DNA from: Neoceratodus forsteri
Lineage: Eukaryota > Chordata > Ceratodontiformes > Ceratodontidae
Assembly: GCA_016271365.2 (NCBI GenBank)
Contig: CM057449.1
Coordinates: 1,562,854,501 to 1,562,918,500, forward strand
Length of the DNA: 64,000 nucleotides
Direction: 5' to 3'
Shown here: positions 1-12,394 of the stretch, piece after piece
How positions within the stretch are numbered: the stretch's first letter is position 1
Layout of the letters: the number at the start of each line of letters is the position of its first letter
Program-made: the position numbers and the translations under genes
The notes under the pieces: model-generated
What the model was told of the DNA's origin: nothing
Databases searched by the model: none
Seen by the model: the letters and a program-made list of their open reading frames with translations, nothing else

Positions 1-567
1 TCATGGGTCTCCCTAACGAGAACTGTCTCAGTGCTGTGCTGAGGCCAGAAGTTCATAGATGGAAAAAGACTCCAAGCGATCAAGCAGTTGCATGTCCACC
101 AACTTCTCAATAACCTTCTCTTAAAGGGGGAGGTTAGAGACAGGCCTGTAATTTGCTAGAACATCCAAGGAAGGTATTTTTAGAAGGGTTCTGATCATGG
201 CCTTTTTCAAGGCCGATGGAAAGACACCCTTCCTCAAGGACCCATTCACGATTTCCGTGAATACTGGACCTAGGATCTCCTGGGTCCAGCATACAATTGG
301 TGGGGCATAAACTGGAGACCACCCCAGTACCTCTGCCTCTGAAACAGGTCGAAACTTATCCCTGACAGGCAAATCTACATCACCAAAGGTATGACGACTA
401 CAGATCCAAACTGGGCCATTAGGATGAATTCCAGACCTAATGGCTGACACCATATCCACAAAAAAACTGCCCAAATTCCTTGCACTTTTTTCTGTGCAAA
501 TTGCTCTGATGGACTGCAGACAGGGAGGAATTAGCAACCTGTCAACAGTGCAAAAGAGCTGAGCTGT
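1..567 (-). pseudogene. L2-clade LINE, ORF2 fragment (start of reverse transcriptase)
   Basis: Read leftwards, an open frame at 537-121 gives the region just before and into a LINE reverse transcriptase, with GPVFTEIVNGSL, then KGVFPSALKKAMIRTLLK and NYRPVSNLPL. The same order is seen in the better preserved L2 copies at 12.5 and 54.9 kb. Beyond 121 the frame shifts and continues as an IEKLVDMQLLDRL-like stretch to the window edge. In a live element this protein carries out target-primed reverse transcription. Here it is a partial, frameshifted fossil whose 3' part lies outside the window. The right edge is the insertion point of an L1. The family call rests on conserved motif order; the subfamily is not certain. 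Confidence 0.75.
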
Positions 568-1612
568 ATAACCAATTCACAGAGGCATAACTGCTGGCTA
601 CCCTGCCATAAATCTTTCAAGGATAATCGCAGTTCACTCATACAAACCAAAATTCTACATCTATGGTACAGAACTCCTGAGATTTTTGCTAAAAATGGGC
701 TTAATGAACAACAATAAATGTTGGCGCTGTAACTCCCCCAATGGCAATTTGCTACATATTTTATGGCATTGTCCTCCCATACACAATCTTTGGCGTCGTA
801 TTCATTTCTTTGCAATGAAAGTGATTGGTCTATCCTTTGCATTAGATCAAAAACACTGCATACTTGGTATTTTCAATGCTCATTCATACAAAATATCCCA
901 TTCTCAGAATAGGTGGTTATACCTACCATTCCTTCAAGTTAAACACCTTATACTAATGCATTGGAGATCCAACATCATTCCCACCCTCCCGGATATTCTC
1001 AAACAACTATCTCAATACGCCATCCTTGATCGTATGTCACACTTAGCCTCTGACCGACTTAATTTATATAATAAATGCTGGCAGGACTATTTTAAATATT
1101 TAAACACGTCTAAACATGTCGTAACTTAATCCATGGGTTGTTATAAGTTCACATTGGAATCTAGCTTCTAGCTCTTTCGTTCCTTCTTCATCTCCTCTCT
1201 TTCTATCTCCTTTTCTTCTTCCCTTTCCCTCTTTATTCTTGTTTACTGTCTTAGATGTTTTTCTCTTTTTTATGTTCTTCCTTTATACAGTCTTGCACAT
1301 ACTTGTATTAAATTACAGCATAATAGAAGTACAATCACGACTGCTCATATTTCTTGTTTGTATCTACTCTTTTAACCCCTTGAACCATAAACTGCCATAT
1401 TTTCTCTCTATCATACAGATTGTACTGCTACATATTGTTTTCTCAACATTTGTTTTCCCCTGTAATATCACTGCATAATACTTCAGACAACATGTTTTTT
1501 TCTTTCTCCCATTAAGAATTTATGTAAGTGTATATTGGAGAATGTAGTATATTTGTATGTATAATCACAATAACTACAATAAAAAGATTAACTGCAAAAA
1601 AAAAAAAAAAGT
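568..1612 (+). mobile_element. L1-type LINE, 5'-truncated 3' end with poly(A)
   Basis: The frame around 650-1129 encodes the C-terminal cysteine-rich end of L1 ORF2: NNNKCWRCNSPNGNLLHILW and then WHCPPIHNLW, the family's CWRC...HxxWxCP pattern. A pyrimidine-rich 3' UTR follows, then a 15-base A run at 1596-1610. An 8-base match TGAGCTGT lies at 560-567 and at 1613-1620, fitting a target-site duplication. The insertion lands inside the L2 fragment, so this L1 is the younger of the two. The upstream ORF2 (endonuclease, polymerase) is absent, the usual 5' truncation. No function is expected. Confidence 0.8.
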
Positions 1613-1620
1613 TGAGCTGT

Positions 1621-2860
1621 GCGATTTTTCCCTGCAGCAATTGACTGTGACAGGAACTCTGCCTTTTTCAAGTCGATTGCCTGTTGATATTCAGCATAGT
1701 AAATTCTCAAAGTCAATCAGTGCAGTATAAGGGCAGTGCAGTATCGCCAACACCACTGTGCAGTATAAATCAAATACATTATGCCTTCTGTCAGTATCGC
1801 ACAGACTGATTTACTATGCCACTCATGAGTGATTTGGTCTTAGCAGATGCATAAAAATACATCATGTACATGTGGAGAAAGCATGATGTATTCCCTACAG
1901 CCCTTTGATGCTGTATGGTATTAATTATAAAATAGCTAGGGAATTTCTGGCATCCTGATTGGCCAAGAGAGTTCAGAATCTAAGTCATTTCAGGGTGATT
2001 ACCACCTACCTGGGAACTCTTCTGGCAACCAGGATACAACACACCTTCATATCCAAGCCTCCTATAAATGTTTAAAAAAAAGATTCTAGCAGCCTTGGTG
2101 GGGCTTACATATATTGTCCTTGTGTGCTGCAAGATCCTCTCAATGCTTCGCCGCTGCCTGTCCTGGGTCCTGTGTGGAGCAAAGTTGTGGGACCACCATG
2201 CTGCCTGCACCACAAACATGCGAGCAGTGGCCTGTGCTTGCACAGAAATGCATTCTTGTTTTCTTGCCATGATTGTGACAAACTGAAGCCTCTCCGGTGC
2301 TCCTGACCCCCAAAATCATCTAGTCGGGGGTTGGAGACAAGGAGGAGGCGGTTGAGGAACCGCAAAAGTATTTAATTTAGGAGCGCCAATGGACACTAGG
2401 GGAAAGCGTTTTAAATATTAATGAGGGGCTAATCAATATTAATGAGCTACCTGCCTAGTGCCTGGGGACAGTGTGAATCAGCACTAGTGACAGGCTAGGG
2501 AAAGTATTTTAAAATATAATACTGCAGCCAGATTACAGGGAAAAGGGATTGCTAACAGACTGTAGTGCAACTACTTCTCAAAACTGTATGGTTTGGCTGC
2601 ATAGGACTCTAATGTTTGGGACTCCATATACACTGAATGGGACTGTGTGTTAAGCAGCCATACTTGTTACCTCTGACCTCAAAGACAGCCAATCTACCTT
2701 CTAGGCACCCAAAATCAAAATAACTGATTGCTGGGAGGAGGTGTGAACCATATTTTAGGTGCCCCAAATGATTGCCAATCAGTAATCAGAGGGACTTAAT
2801 GTTTAATAATTTTACTGATGGCTAGCAATTCTCAGCCAATCAGAAGCTGCCATTTCTGAA
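1621..2860. other. Gene-free stretch with a small palindromic (MITE-like) element
   Basis: I see no coding signal here. Between 1694 and 1819 the 11-base arms GCATAGTAAAT and ATTTACTATGC face each other, with several copies of a CAGTGCAGTAT motif inside, which suggests a small MITE. The remainder is A/T-rich with a GCCAATCAG motif near 2775 and another near 2834. Short open frames around 2000-2300 overlap on both strands and have no family resemblance. Confidence 0.35.
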
Positions 2861-4447
2861 GTGAAACCCCAGAGACAGTTACAGCTTGGGGCAGTCTGGC
2901 TTGGGCTTTTAGCAAGACAGGCGGGCTCAGACTGTTTTGAGAGGAGAGTTTGGAAGTCGGCTCAAGGCTTCCACAGTCAAAGACTTGGAGAACTGCCTGT
3001 TTCCAGCCCCTGGAAGCCCCAGGGTGAGAGTGTTTTCTGCTTACTCCTGCATCATCCTGAGAAAATTCTCAGCTTGGAGAAAGTGTTGAATTGTCTGCCT
3101 GGAGTTGTAGTCTGCCTAAATTGGCCTGAAGCTGAAGCCATCGGTGGAATGAAGCCTGCAAATGCTCCTGTATCAGGGAGCCACAGAATATTGTGAAATC
3201 CTGCTGTTTGGAACCTGGGGCTTTCAGTTAAGAGGCTGTGTGTTATTCAGCCCGAAGCCACCAGAGTGGTATACAGAAGTGTTTGTTCTCAGACCACTCT
3301 GGAGCCAGGTAAGGGATCAGCCAGCCTTTATCAAGTGGGTGGATTGGGACGCAGGGAGTCATTGATGGATGCCTGAGTGTTAGGGCTCTGTTGACATATC
3401 TGGGGGAGTGGGACTGTGGGGTTACTCCTTGGGTCTGGGCTCTTTGTGGACCAGAAAACCCTGTGCAGTGCTCCTTTTGCACCAATGAAGAAGAATGTGA
3501 CAAGCTGCCAGATCCTGTAAGCCAGCCAGCAGGAGACAAGCTGCCAAATTGTTCTACCTCATCCATCGAGCCTGATGTTGCTGGTAAAGGCCACAGTTGT
3601 TTGGCCTGCCTGCAGACACTGCTACAGACCCTGAACATTTGGACTCCGGAACTGTGAGCAACACAGGACTTGCCCTGACCTGGGGAGTTAATTAAGCAAG
3701 AAGCCACGATGGGGTGTGGGTTATCGGAAGTTGCCATGGCTGGAGTGGTTTGCCCATGAGGCACAGCCGAGTGGGTAAATCCCAGCGCCAGCTGTGAAGC
3801 CAATCCCGATAGATCCCCAGTGGTTTATTGCGATTATCTAAATACTGTTTTTTTTTATTATTTAAAAAAAAGTAGTACTTGGTATAATGCTTAAATAAGC
3901 CACTCAGTAGTACAGCAGTGTTTTTGTTTTCCCTGATGTACGGAGTTGCTGTTTTACAGTCTTCGCTTAGTGGGGAAACAAGACGGTGGTCGCAGTTTCG
4001 TGATTTCGCCATCGGATTGCTTTTTTTTAAAGAAGCGGGTGGCTGGCACCTTTTGCGGTGATTATCAGAGGATTTACAACAGAGGAAAGGTGCCAGCCTG
4101 CCATTCTCATTGGTTGGTGTCCGAGGTCCATGGTATAATTTAAAGTTGGCAACAAGCTTAAAGTTTACAATAACCTACAGTTTCAAAGTTTGCTTCAAGG
4201 ACCCCAACACCGGCCAACCCGTGGCAATGATCAGGACTGCAGCTTAATCTGGGTACCCAAGTAGACTGTAGGGACACTGGTACCAGTGGGGAGGTGGGCA
4301 AAGTAAATGTGTTGTTGTTGATGTGGGTGGGCACAGTTATTGGTATTGTTTATGGGTTTTGCCAGTTTATTCAGCATTATAATTGCTATTTTTCCATGCT
4401 TTCCCATTCCCCTTTCTCTATAATAAAACCGTTATTACTGTTACTGT
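2861..4447 (+). other. Unassigned sequence, possibly an LTR or retroelement leader
   Basis: No protein family is recognised. A CCAAT-like motif (GCCAATCAG) lies just upstream at about 2834. A possible splice donor (CCAG followed by GTAAGG) lies near 3305-3312, and an AATAAA lies near 4421, not far from the CR1 junction at 4448. Taken together this could be a degraded LTR and leader, but I found no second copy in the window and no clear TG...CA ends. A 186-codon minus-strand frame (3803-3243) and an 88-codon plus-strand frame (3391-3657) overlap each other and look like chance. Confidence 0.25.
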
Positions 4448-5365
4448 TCATAGAAACATAGAACTTGTCAACAGATAAGGACCACCTGGCTCATCTAGTC
4501 TGCCCATAAGCCCTTGTACTGGATTACTGCTTCCGACCCACTCGTTGCTGTACCTCTATGGTTCCCCGATGCCTGTCCCAAACATGCTTGAATCCATCCA
4601 CAGTGCTCACTCCCACCACCTCCTGAGGAAGACCATTCCATGCATCCACCACCCTCTGTGAAGGAGAACTTCCTCACATTCCCTCTTAACCTCCCACCTT
4701 CCAATTTCATATCTTGCCCCCTCGTTCTTGTGCTCCTCCTGTATTGGAAAATGTCCCCCCCACACCTTGTTTACACCCTTGAGGTACTTGAATGTTTCTA
4801 TCATATCCCCTCTTTTCCCTCCTCTCTTCCAGCGAGTACATATTGAGGTCCTTAATCTATCTTCATAAGTCTTGTGTTGCAAGCCCTGTACCATCTTAGT
4901 CACCCTTCTCTGGACTGTCTCCAGCCCGTTAATATCCTTACAAAGATGAGGCCTCCAAAACTGCACACAGTACTCCATGTGAGGCCTGACCATGGTTTTA
5001 TATAATGGCATCACTACCATCTTCCTTCTGATGGTGATACCCCTGCCTATGCACCCCAGCATGCCACTGGCCCTCCCAGCTGCCTTAGCACGCTGCTTTG
5101 ACATTTTCAGGTAATCTGAAATAATAACCCTCAGGTCCCTTTCCTCCTTTGGGATTGTCAGCAACCCCACCCCCCCCATCCTGTAGCTTACCCCTGGGAT
5201 TCTGTGTCCCAGGTACATAATTTTGCACTTTTTTGAATTAAACTTCAGTTGCCAGTCATCAGACCATTTTTCAAGCGTCCCCAGGTTCCTCCTCATTTTC
5301 TCCACTCCTTCTGGGTTATCCCCTCTGTTACAGATCTTGGTGTCATCTGCAAACAGGCAAATTGT
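4448..5365 (-). mobile_element. CR1 LINE, 3' part (end of reverse transcriptase plus 3' UTR)
   Basis: Reading leftwards, FADDTK (the polymerase active-site motif) sits at the 5' edge near 5354, then KWSDDWQLKFNSKKCKIMYL. This is followed by the CR1 C-terminal signature MPLYKTMVRPHMEYCVQFW and LETVQRRVTKMVQGL...KTYEDRL. The frame from 5305 to 4607 is open for 232 codons, although its last third looks shifted relative to CR1. The 3' terminus at 4448 shows the family's short TTTCTATGA-type ending. CR1 leaves no regular target duplication and none is seen. A 5'-truncated, inactive copy. Confidence 0.9.
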
Positions 5366-5498
5366 TTGTGAGCATATTATTAGCTACAGCCATTAAGTGC
5401 ATGTGTTATATAGTATTACAGTTTAAAGCAGTATTCTGTGTGGGGGGTGACTGGAAGGGGAGGTGGGTAGGTACATCATCCCAGGGGGTTGTATTATG

Positions 5499-6825
5499 TG
5501 TAACCCCCCCTTGTCCTCATCTTCTGTCTAGGGGTTCCAATGGTATGGGCGGGGGGGGGGCACAGACCTGTACTCCTTTCTGGCACCTTTGCAACAAATG
5601 GAATAAAAGATAGGCCTTACCTGGCAGATGGTATACGAATGTTAGGCCTCTTCCTACCAAAGCAATAAACTTTAGGCACCACGGCACCTGCTGACCCTTA
5701 GAGCTGGGGGGGGGGAGGCTGGCATCTTACTTTGGAGAATAGGATAAAAAAAATGTGCAAATATTGAGTCATTGACCACACAACACAGTCATAATCAAGG
5801 GAACCATACAGAAATGATTGTGTCCAAGGAGACTAAACTAATGGAGCAGCTCTATGGGGCTGAGAGATTTAACAAAAAGACAGCAAGTAAAACAGGGCTT
5901 CAGTACCAGCTACAGCTAGTAGATTTTTCCTAGACCTAAAGCATAGATCATACTGGCTCCACAATTTTCTTCCCTTGGGCAAAAATTTCAGATCACCTCT
6001 GCTTCCACCATACCAATAGACGTCCTTTTCCTCCATTTCGGGGAGTGCCTTACTCCTCCCTGCCACTGGGCCTAAACTGGACTCTGGGGCAATGCAGCCT
6101 AAAAATGCCTCCTGCAGCTGCTCCCAAACTTGCATGTACCTTTAACTGAGCCATACCATTGCTGATTTTCTCCCAATGGTTCAGAGCCCAAAACCCAAAG
6201 TCTGACCTGAGCATGACAGCTGCTTCCTCCTTACAATATCAGGTTCCCAGAGCCACACCCATTTAGCTGGTCTAAACGGGCCTGCCCCAGACACAGGCAC
6301 GGCAGGCCCTAAGGCAAATCTCAGGATGCAACCCTCCTTCTGCCTTGCTCTCCAGACAGCATGCCACGCAGGAATGGCTCTCTGAACCTGCCACCCCCGA
6401 AAAGCCCTGCTGTGGCTCTACCACCGCCACAGCAGCCCCACTGCCTAGACACCCTTCCCTTTTTCCTAGTTACCTGGATCACTCACCTTTTGATGATGTT
6501 TCAGCCTTCCTGCATCTTCTATACCTCCTCCAAAACTGTGGACCAAAAAATGGAACCTCCGGGCTCTAACGGCCACCACACTCTCGAAGTCCTCCCTCAG
6601 AAACCTCCCCATATCGCACCGACGCTGCCAGCCAACACCTCTGGGGCCAGAGGGTTTTAAGCCCCCAGCCACACTGCTCCTAACATGCCTTCCATCTCTC
6701 CATCTCTCTCCCACCCAGCCCAAAGTCCAGGGCTTAAATACTGGTGAATTCCTCCCCCTGGTGGCAATGATAGGGGGCTTAGCAAGCCAGAGATAGTAAG
6801 CCCACCCCAAGAGGGGGGGCTTACA
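5499..6825 (-). repeat. 3' LTR of the 5.5-10.2 kb element
   Basis: Direct repeat of 9109-10227, for example the shared block ATAAAAGATAGGCCTTACC near 5602 and 9213 and the shared ending AGAGATAGTAAGCCCA. It is 1327 bp long against 1119 bp for its partner. The adjoining purine tract lies at 6826-6839 on the minus strand, where a 3' LTR requires it. Confidence 0.75.
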
Positions 6826-9108
6826 CTCTCCTCTCCCTTAAAAAACATTTCTTACTGGAAATGGAGCAGAAGAAGCACTTCAGAAAGACCTCCCTAACAG
6901 CCAGAGTGGGTATGCACACTCCCCACCCAGCCCAGGGCTCCCTCGCGCACATCCAGCACCCACACATCTAACCTCCTACCAATCCTGCTTAGTGGAGCGA
7001 CTTTGTTTCAAATAAAACACATTTTCTTTTAAGCACAAAACTTAGTAACTTTAAAAGGGTAAGCAATGTCTTGTTCTAGGCAGGCTGTCAACTTCAACAT
7101 GTTACTATTAGCTACTTAGACTTTCAAGCATGCAGATTAGATCTTCGCTTAACCAAGCTTACCATCCTCACCCCACTCTCACTCTCATTCACCCTGCATT
7201 CACACAGAGGTAGTGCTTGTATAGATTAGTTATTAATATTATTATGATGGGTTACTCCAACGGGAGCAACTTAATAAACAGTTTCAGTCTTTTTTTTTTT
7301 TTTGGAGAAAAACCCAAAGTCTCAGCAGGGTCCACGGTCTTACACTTCCGAAACTCAGAGGTTGTCCTAGAAGACTCCCCTGGGCACAGTACTTTGAATC
7401 TATGATTTTTCCTTTTCCTTTTTTTTTTTTTTAAACTGCCAACAGGAACTGGACAATCCTGGCAAATCACAGCTGGAGAGCACAGTCTCTTCTCCCTTAG
7501 ATAGTGGGCCCACCACCACTGCGGGGGTAGTAGTAATCTGGATCTGGTTAAGTGGTCTCCTTGCCAAAAGAATCCATGGAGACGATATAGTACTGTATTT
7601 ATGCGACAGCCTGCTAGGTCCTGCACCATGGTGAAGTGCCTGAAGAGTGTCAAACCAGCCCAAGGTGTGGAGAAGCACATCGACCTTGCCTTTTGAATAA
7701 TGGCCAGAGTAACTTTTGCGAGGGTCCACGGTCACTGCTGTAGTTTTTGGACCATGTCCCAGAATACCCAATCAACCCTCTTTTCTTTAATAATATCCCA
7801 GAGTCTCACTGGTACATAAGGGTACCCCGCATTCGGGTATTCTGTATGGATTCATCTTCTCACCCACCTTTCTGCCTGTGACCACTCATGCAGGGCTCTC
7901 ATGCTGGTGCGCTGGGCGGCCCCTGGCTCCAACCAGACCTGGGTATGATAGTGGATGTTAGCAGGATCACTCCTCAACAGGCAATCTGTCTTCTCTCATA
8001 AGGCTTTGCTCTGCACTGCAAGGCATGGGATGGCGTCAGGCAGCGTAACAGCAGGCCGCAGAGATCTGGCTGTGGGATGGTCCTATAAATATCATGGTCA
8101 GTGATATGAAACCACTGGAATTGTCCTCCAATGGGCAAAGGAGCAGGCACCATCCAAATCACTTAGGCTCCTGCCTCTTCTTCTGGGGCAGGCCCGTGTG
8201 TACTGTTCTGCAGAGCCTCTGCCTTAACAGTACTGGTGGAACTGCCATTGTCAGGCAGTGAACCTACGGGTGATCCTTGGGCCCTTGTGGGTCACCAGCT
8301 TACAACTGAAGTCCTCTACCTCTCCCTCTGCCATGGGGATAGTCGATGGCAGGCAATGTGGGGCTGGGCAGATGTCTGTGCTCCATCTTGCTTTCACCAG
8401 TAGGCTCATCTACCACTTCCACCACTACGTCTGGTGTCTCCTGCTTTGGCTCTACAGCGGGGGCCATTGTTTTGCCTCCTCTCCCAAATCCATACTACCC
8501 TGGGAGATTAAAGATGCTGTGCCCACGAAGACGCTTGCGAGGTAGCGTCAGGGGTAACTGAGTGGCACGCCTTCAAATAGTCCTCCCACCATTGCACTTG
8601 AACAAATGGAACATGGCGGCAGCTTCACTACCCCTTCTGCTCAATAGCCACACCTGACACACTTCTCCACAGTTTCTCCCCTTCCTGCCGAATTCCACAA
8701 CCAAGCCAGCAGGGAAGCAGGAACAGTAGCAGGAAGTTCTTCTGATGGAAATTTCTCTGCCATTTCTCCTTTCTCTTTTAGCGCTTCTTCTAATTTGTGT
8801 CACCCTCTCACTACTGTACAGAAAATGACGCCTCCACTTCGCTCCATCCCATGTGGCTTACAAAGCGAGCCAATCACAAGAGCCGTTATACCCCACCTGA
8901 TCAGTCTCCACACCCTGGAGGTGCCGGAGAATGACACGTACACAAGGATACTGGTGCCATACACCACAGCGACCCACTGAGTGGTGCCATTAAAAAGCAG
9001 GCCTCACTGCAGCAGTTGGACCCCTTACCAGCTCCTTCTCCCCCATAACCAACAGTGTAATTAATTTCCAAGTTACTAAAATGCACATACAGGACAAGCC
9101 CCTTCATC
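6826..9108 (-). other. Internal region of the LTR element, no recognisable genes
   Basis: The longest minus-strand frames (7680-7252, 142 codons; 7771-7400, 123 codons) overlap one another in different frames. They contain low-complexity lysine runs made by two T-tracts (about 7290 and 7420). I see no CCHC knuckle, protease DTG, polymerase YxDD or integrase motif on either strand. This looks like a packaging-competent but coding-empty element, or one whose coding region was replaced. Confidence 0.5.
9087..9104 (-). promoter_or_regulatory. Possible decayed tRNA-Pro-type primer-binding site
   Basis: On the minus strand, four bases after the 5' LTR, the sequence AAGGGGCTTGTCCTGTAT matches the common tRNA-Pro primer site at about 13 of 18 positions. 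One difference is a C-to-T change in a CpG. The first two bases are off consensus, so this is tentative. It sits where reverse transcription would be primed. Confidence 0.35.
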
Positions 9109-10227
9109 TGTAACCCCCCCTTGTCCTCATTCTCTGTCTAGGGGTCCTGATGGCATAGCGAGAAGGGGGGCACAGACCTGTACTCATTCATGGCACCTTC
9201 ATAACAAATGGAATAAAAGATAGGCCTTACCTGGCAGACGGCATACAAATGTTAGGCCTCCTCCTGTCAGAGGGGTAAACTTTAGACACCATGGCATCTG
9301 TTGACCCTTAGAGCTGGGGGCTGACACCTTACTTAGGAGAACAGGATAAAAAAAATGATTTTCAGATCATCTCTGCTTCCACCATACCCATTGATGTCCT
9401 TTTCCTCCATTTAGGGGAGTGCCTTACTCCTCCCTGCCACTGGGCCTAAACCGGACCACGGGGTGGTACAGCCTAAATGCCTCCTGTGGCTGCTCCCAAA
9501 CTTGCACGTACCTTTAGCTGAGCCATCCCAATGCAGATTTTCTCCCAATGCTTCCGAGCCCAAAACCCAAGGCCTTACCTGAGCATGATTACGGCTCCCT
9601 CCTTACAATATTCAGGTTCCCAGAGCCACTCCCCTTTAGCTGGTCTAAATGACCCTGCCCCAGACATGGACATGGCAGGCCCTAAGGCAAATCCTAGGAT
9701 GCAACCCTCCTTCTACCTTGCCTTCCAGACAGTGTGCCACGCGGGAATGGCTCTCCACTCCTACTACCCCCGAAAAGCCCTGCTGTGGCCCTGCACCACT
9801 GCCTAGACTCCCTTCCCTTTTTCCTGGTTACTGGGACTACTCACCTTTTCATGACGTTCCAGCCTTCCTGCATCTTCTATGCCTCCTCCAAAACTGTGGA
9901 CCGAAAAATGGAGCCCCAAGCCCCAAAGGCCACCACACTCCTTCAGCCCTCCCTTGGAAACCTCCTCGTGCTGCACCTACACTGCCAGCCAACACCTCTG
10001 GAGCCAGAGGGTTTTCCCTGGCCACACTGCCCCAACATGCCCCCCATCTCTCCATCTCTCTCTCTCCCGCCCAGCCCTAAGTCCAGGGCTTAAGTACTGG
10101 TGAACTCTGCCCTCTGCTGGCTGTGATAGGAATTGCCTCCCTAAACTAATTAAAAAGTGGCCTGGGAAAGAGAGGGGGGGCTTAGCAAGCCAGAGATAGT
10201 AAGCCCATCCCAAGAGGGGGTCTTACA
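9109..10227 (-). repeat. 5' LTR of the 5.5-10.2 kb element
   Basis: This repeat starts TGTAACCCCCC and ends in CTTACA on the plus strand. It aligns along most of its length with 5499-6825. It lacks about 235 bases present in the other LTR (roughly 5745-5985). It carries a short stretch near 10130-10175 that the other copy lacks. These differences show the two LTRs have diverged for a long time since insertion. Confidence 0.75.
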
Positions 10228-10408
10228 TATGCAAACATCTGGCCTGCTACAGTTTTACTATGGGTGAAGGCACCACGCTATGTATTTAAATCTTTGGGAA
10301 AGAACCCCCGATTGTCACCAGAACAGAACCCAGGCCCCTTAACCTGTGTAGTAATCATCAGGCAGGGGTAGTAGACCTCTGTTACACGGCATTTGTGTTA
10401 CACATATT

Positions 10409-11437
10409 GGGCCCTATGCACTACAGGGTGGGAATGATGTGCCGGAGGTGCTTATCCCGCCCGTGTAGGTGAGTACCAATGGACAAGTGCACACATGCCA
10501 GTATTCACTATCAGCGGCCACCCGTCCATTGCCCAGCCCCCCTGGTACACAGGACTCTGCAGGGCGGCCAGGGGTGGAGTCACGGATCTGGCTGGGCATT
10601 CAATTGGATGCTCGGACCACGTCGCTCAGTGGATTCTCGATGTGCATTGGTAGTGTGCCCTGCAGATGTCCGATGGCTGGCGGCTGTGGTGGTGTGAGGA
10701 GGGTAATGCTTTCAGTCCACCCATGAAGCAGCACCGGAGCGGTGCTCTGGTACAGGGTGGGGGTAAGGGGGTCTGTTTGGCAGTGCCATTCAGGGGGGTA
10801 CTGGACAACTCTGGGGGCGGGGTGCCGGGGACTGGTAGGCATGGACTGGGATACCTGTGTGTGTGGGGGATCATACTTCACACTGTTCGGGACAGGGGAC
10901 CCTGTGTCCATGGGGCAGTGGGGGGATCGTCGTTGCCTATGGGGTGGGGGGCACAGCTGTGTTGGGGGTGCTATAGCAGACAGTGGGAGATGGGGTGGCT
11001 GTGTGTGTTTTGAAGTGCAGCATATGGTGCCAGGCTGGGGTTCTGGTCCTGTGGGGGTCCACACTGTTCTGTCAGTTCTGGGGCTAGTGTCCAGATGTGT
11101 GTGAGGGATGGGGGGAGTTCACATCAGCTGCCAGAGCTGGAAAGTGTGGTGCAGGGTGCGGAGGGCACCTACAGCAGGGTTTTCCCTGGCATACCCTGCC
11201 CTGTGCTCTCCTCTGCACCCCTGTGGCCAGCACTATGCACCTTGGTGCATGGCTCATAATGTAGGCTGGCCCCCTGTCCACCCCAGCATGTGACAGTCCA
11301 CGTGGCTGGGGGATTGGGCGCATTTCGGCTGCACACCCTCATTAGTGCATCCCACCTGGGAGGTGCAATGGGTGTGGAGTGGCTACGCACCCCAGATACG
11401 TGGCGCGTAGCCACTCTGCCCATTAGTGCATATGGCC
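10409..11437. mobile_element. PIF/Harbinger-like DNA transposon, non-autonomous
   Basis: The left end GGGCCCTATGCACTA is mirrored at the right end by TAGTGCATATGGCC, giving inverted ends of about 14 bases with one or two differences. The flanks (ATT and AAT) are compatible with short A/T-rich target duplications but not identical. The interior is G/T-rich with no transposase. A perfect 12-base stem (11377-11388 with 11405-11416) lies close to the right end. Superfamily is inferred from terminal sequence style only. Confidence 0.5.
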
Positions 11438-12394
11438 AATTATGCCTTAACCTTACATACCATAACTTAATAAAATGACCTATCAACATGTTTTAATAAT
11501 GCCCCTATACTACCCCTCCTCAAACTCACCAAATATTTAAAATAAAAATTTCAACCTTTCCACTCACCTATTTTTCTCTTCTTTTCCACTTAGTTTTTGA
11601 GGCCTCTGTTTATTGTTGATGAATTCCTCTGCTAAGCAGCCAAATAGTGGATTGCAAAAGATGCTAGTTCACTCCCCCTCATCCCGCACCTCCCCTTCTC
11701 AGACAAACTGTATTTGTTTAATGGCAGCTGCAGTTAATTGAGCCCACCATCCGAACACATCGTATTGAGTTTTTTAGTGACATCCACAGCTGCAACCAGC
11801 AACTAGCATCCACTAGGACCACAACAGGCCTATTAAAGTGGAAGTTAATTTAAACACCTGCTCTGGTGACATGACACTTGCATGAGAGAAAGATGAGAGA
11901 ACTCACAGCAGAAACTGGATTTCTCTGTCTGCTCATGAGCCTCAAAGTGCTGCCATAATCATAAAAGTGTTTTTTTAAATTTCTCCCAACTAAATGGACA
12001 TTTTCATGGTCATCCACTCGAACAGAGAAACAGACACTGACTTGACACATAGTGAATGACTGCACATACTCTTGGGAGGTGGACGGGATGTGCCTTAGCA
12101 GCAAGGAAGATGTTATTTTCAAGGATTGTACCAACGTTCAGCACTTAACGAAACAGTTTACTGGAACAAGAGCACCTTTTACAAGTGCAAAACAAACCCA
12201 TTGTCAGTGGTGGGCCCTGTACTGGGAGGTAGAGGGACTGTCCAAAAAGATACAAAGTGAGAACACCGCATCCCTAGTGGCAGAGAGTTGCAAACTAAAT
12301 GTAAGGGACTATTGTGGTCTTACTTTTGCAAAGTATCATTTAACTGTTTTCATTTTAAATCTTTTTTTTTTATTTGGTTAAAAAACTCATTTTA
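11438..12394. other. Gene-free stretch
   Basis: A/T-rich sequence with no coding or repeat signal I can name. An open frame at 12052-12381 (109 codons, +) has no family resemblance and ends in a T-rich tract. Confidence 0.3.

Larger units (their letters stand above)
5495..10231 (-). mobile_element. Complete LTR retroelement lacking gag/pol (non-autonomous, ERV-like)
   Basis: Two direct copies of a long repeat (5499-6825 and 9109-10227) start TGTAAC and end CTTACA, and flank 2.28 kb of internal DNA. The four bases TATG precede the left copy (5495-5498) and follow the right copy (10228-10231). That matches a 4-bp target duplication and argues that this is one insertion, not two solo LTRs. Just inside the left LTR, 6826-6839 reads on the minus strand as a pure purine tract (AAGGGAGAGGAGAG), so the element runs right to left. 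The internal region has no ORF I can match to gag, pol or env. A 4-bp duplication fits ERV1-like integrases. Likely mobilised by a related autonomous element. Confidence 0.75.

Noticed and set aside
2068..2286. A short frame starting with a hydrophobic, signal-like stretch.
   Set aside because: No continuation or homology, and opposed by equally long frames on the other strand.
3243..3803. A 186-codon minus-strand open frame.
   Set aside because: No domain, no repeated copy, and overlapped by plus-strand frames of similar quality; compatible with chance in G/C-richer DNA.
10600..11104. Long overlapping frames on both strands (154 codons minus, 115-120 plus).
   Set aside because: They lie inside a G-rich non-autonomous DNA element and have low-complexity proline or glycine composition.
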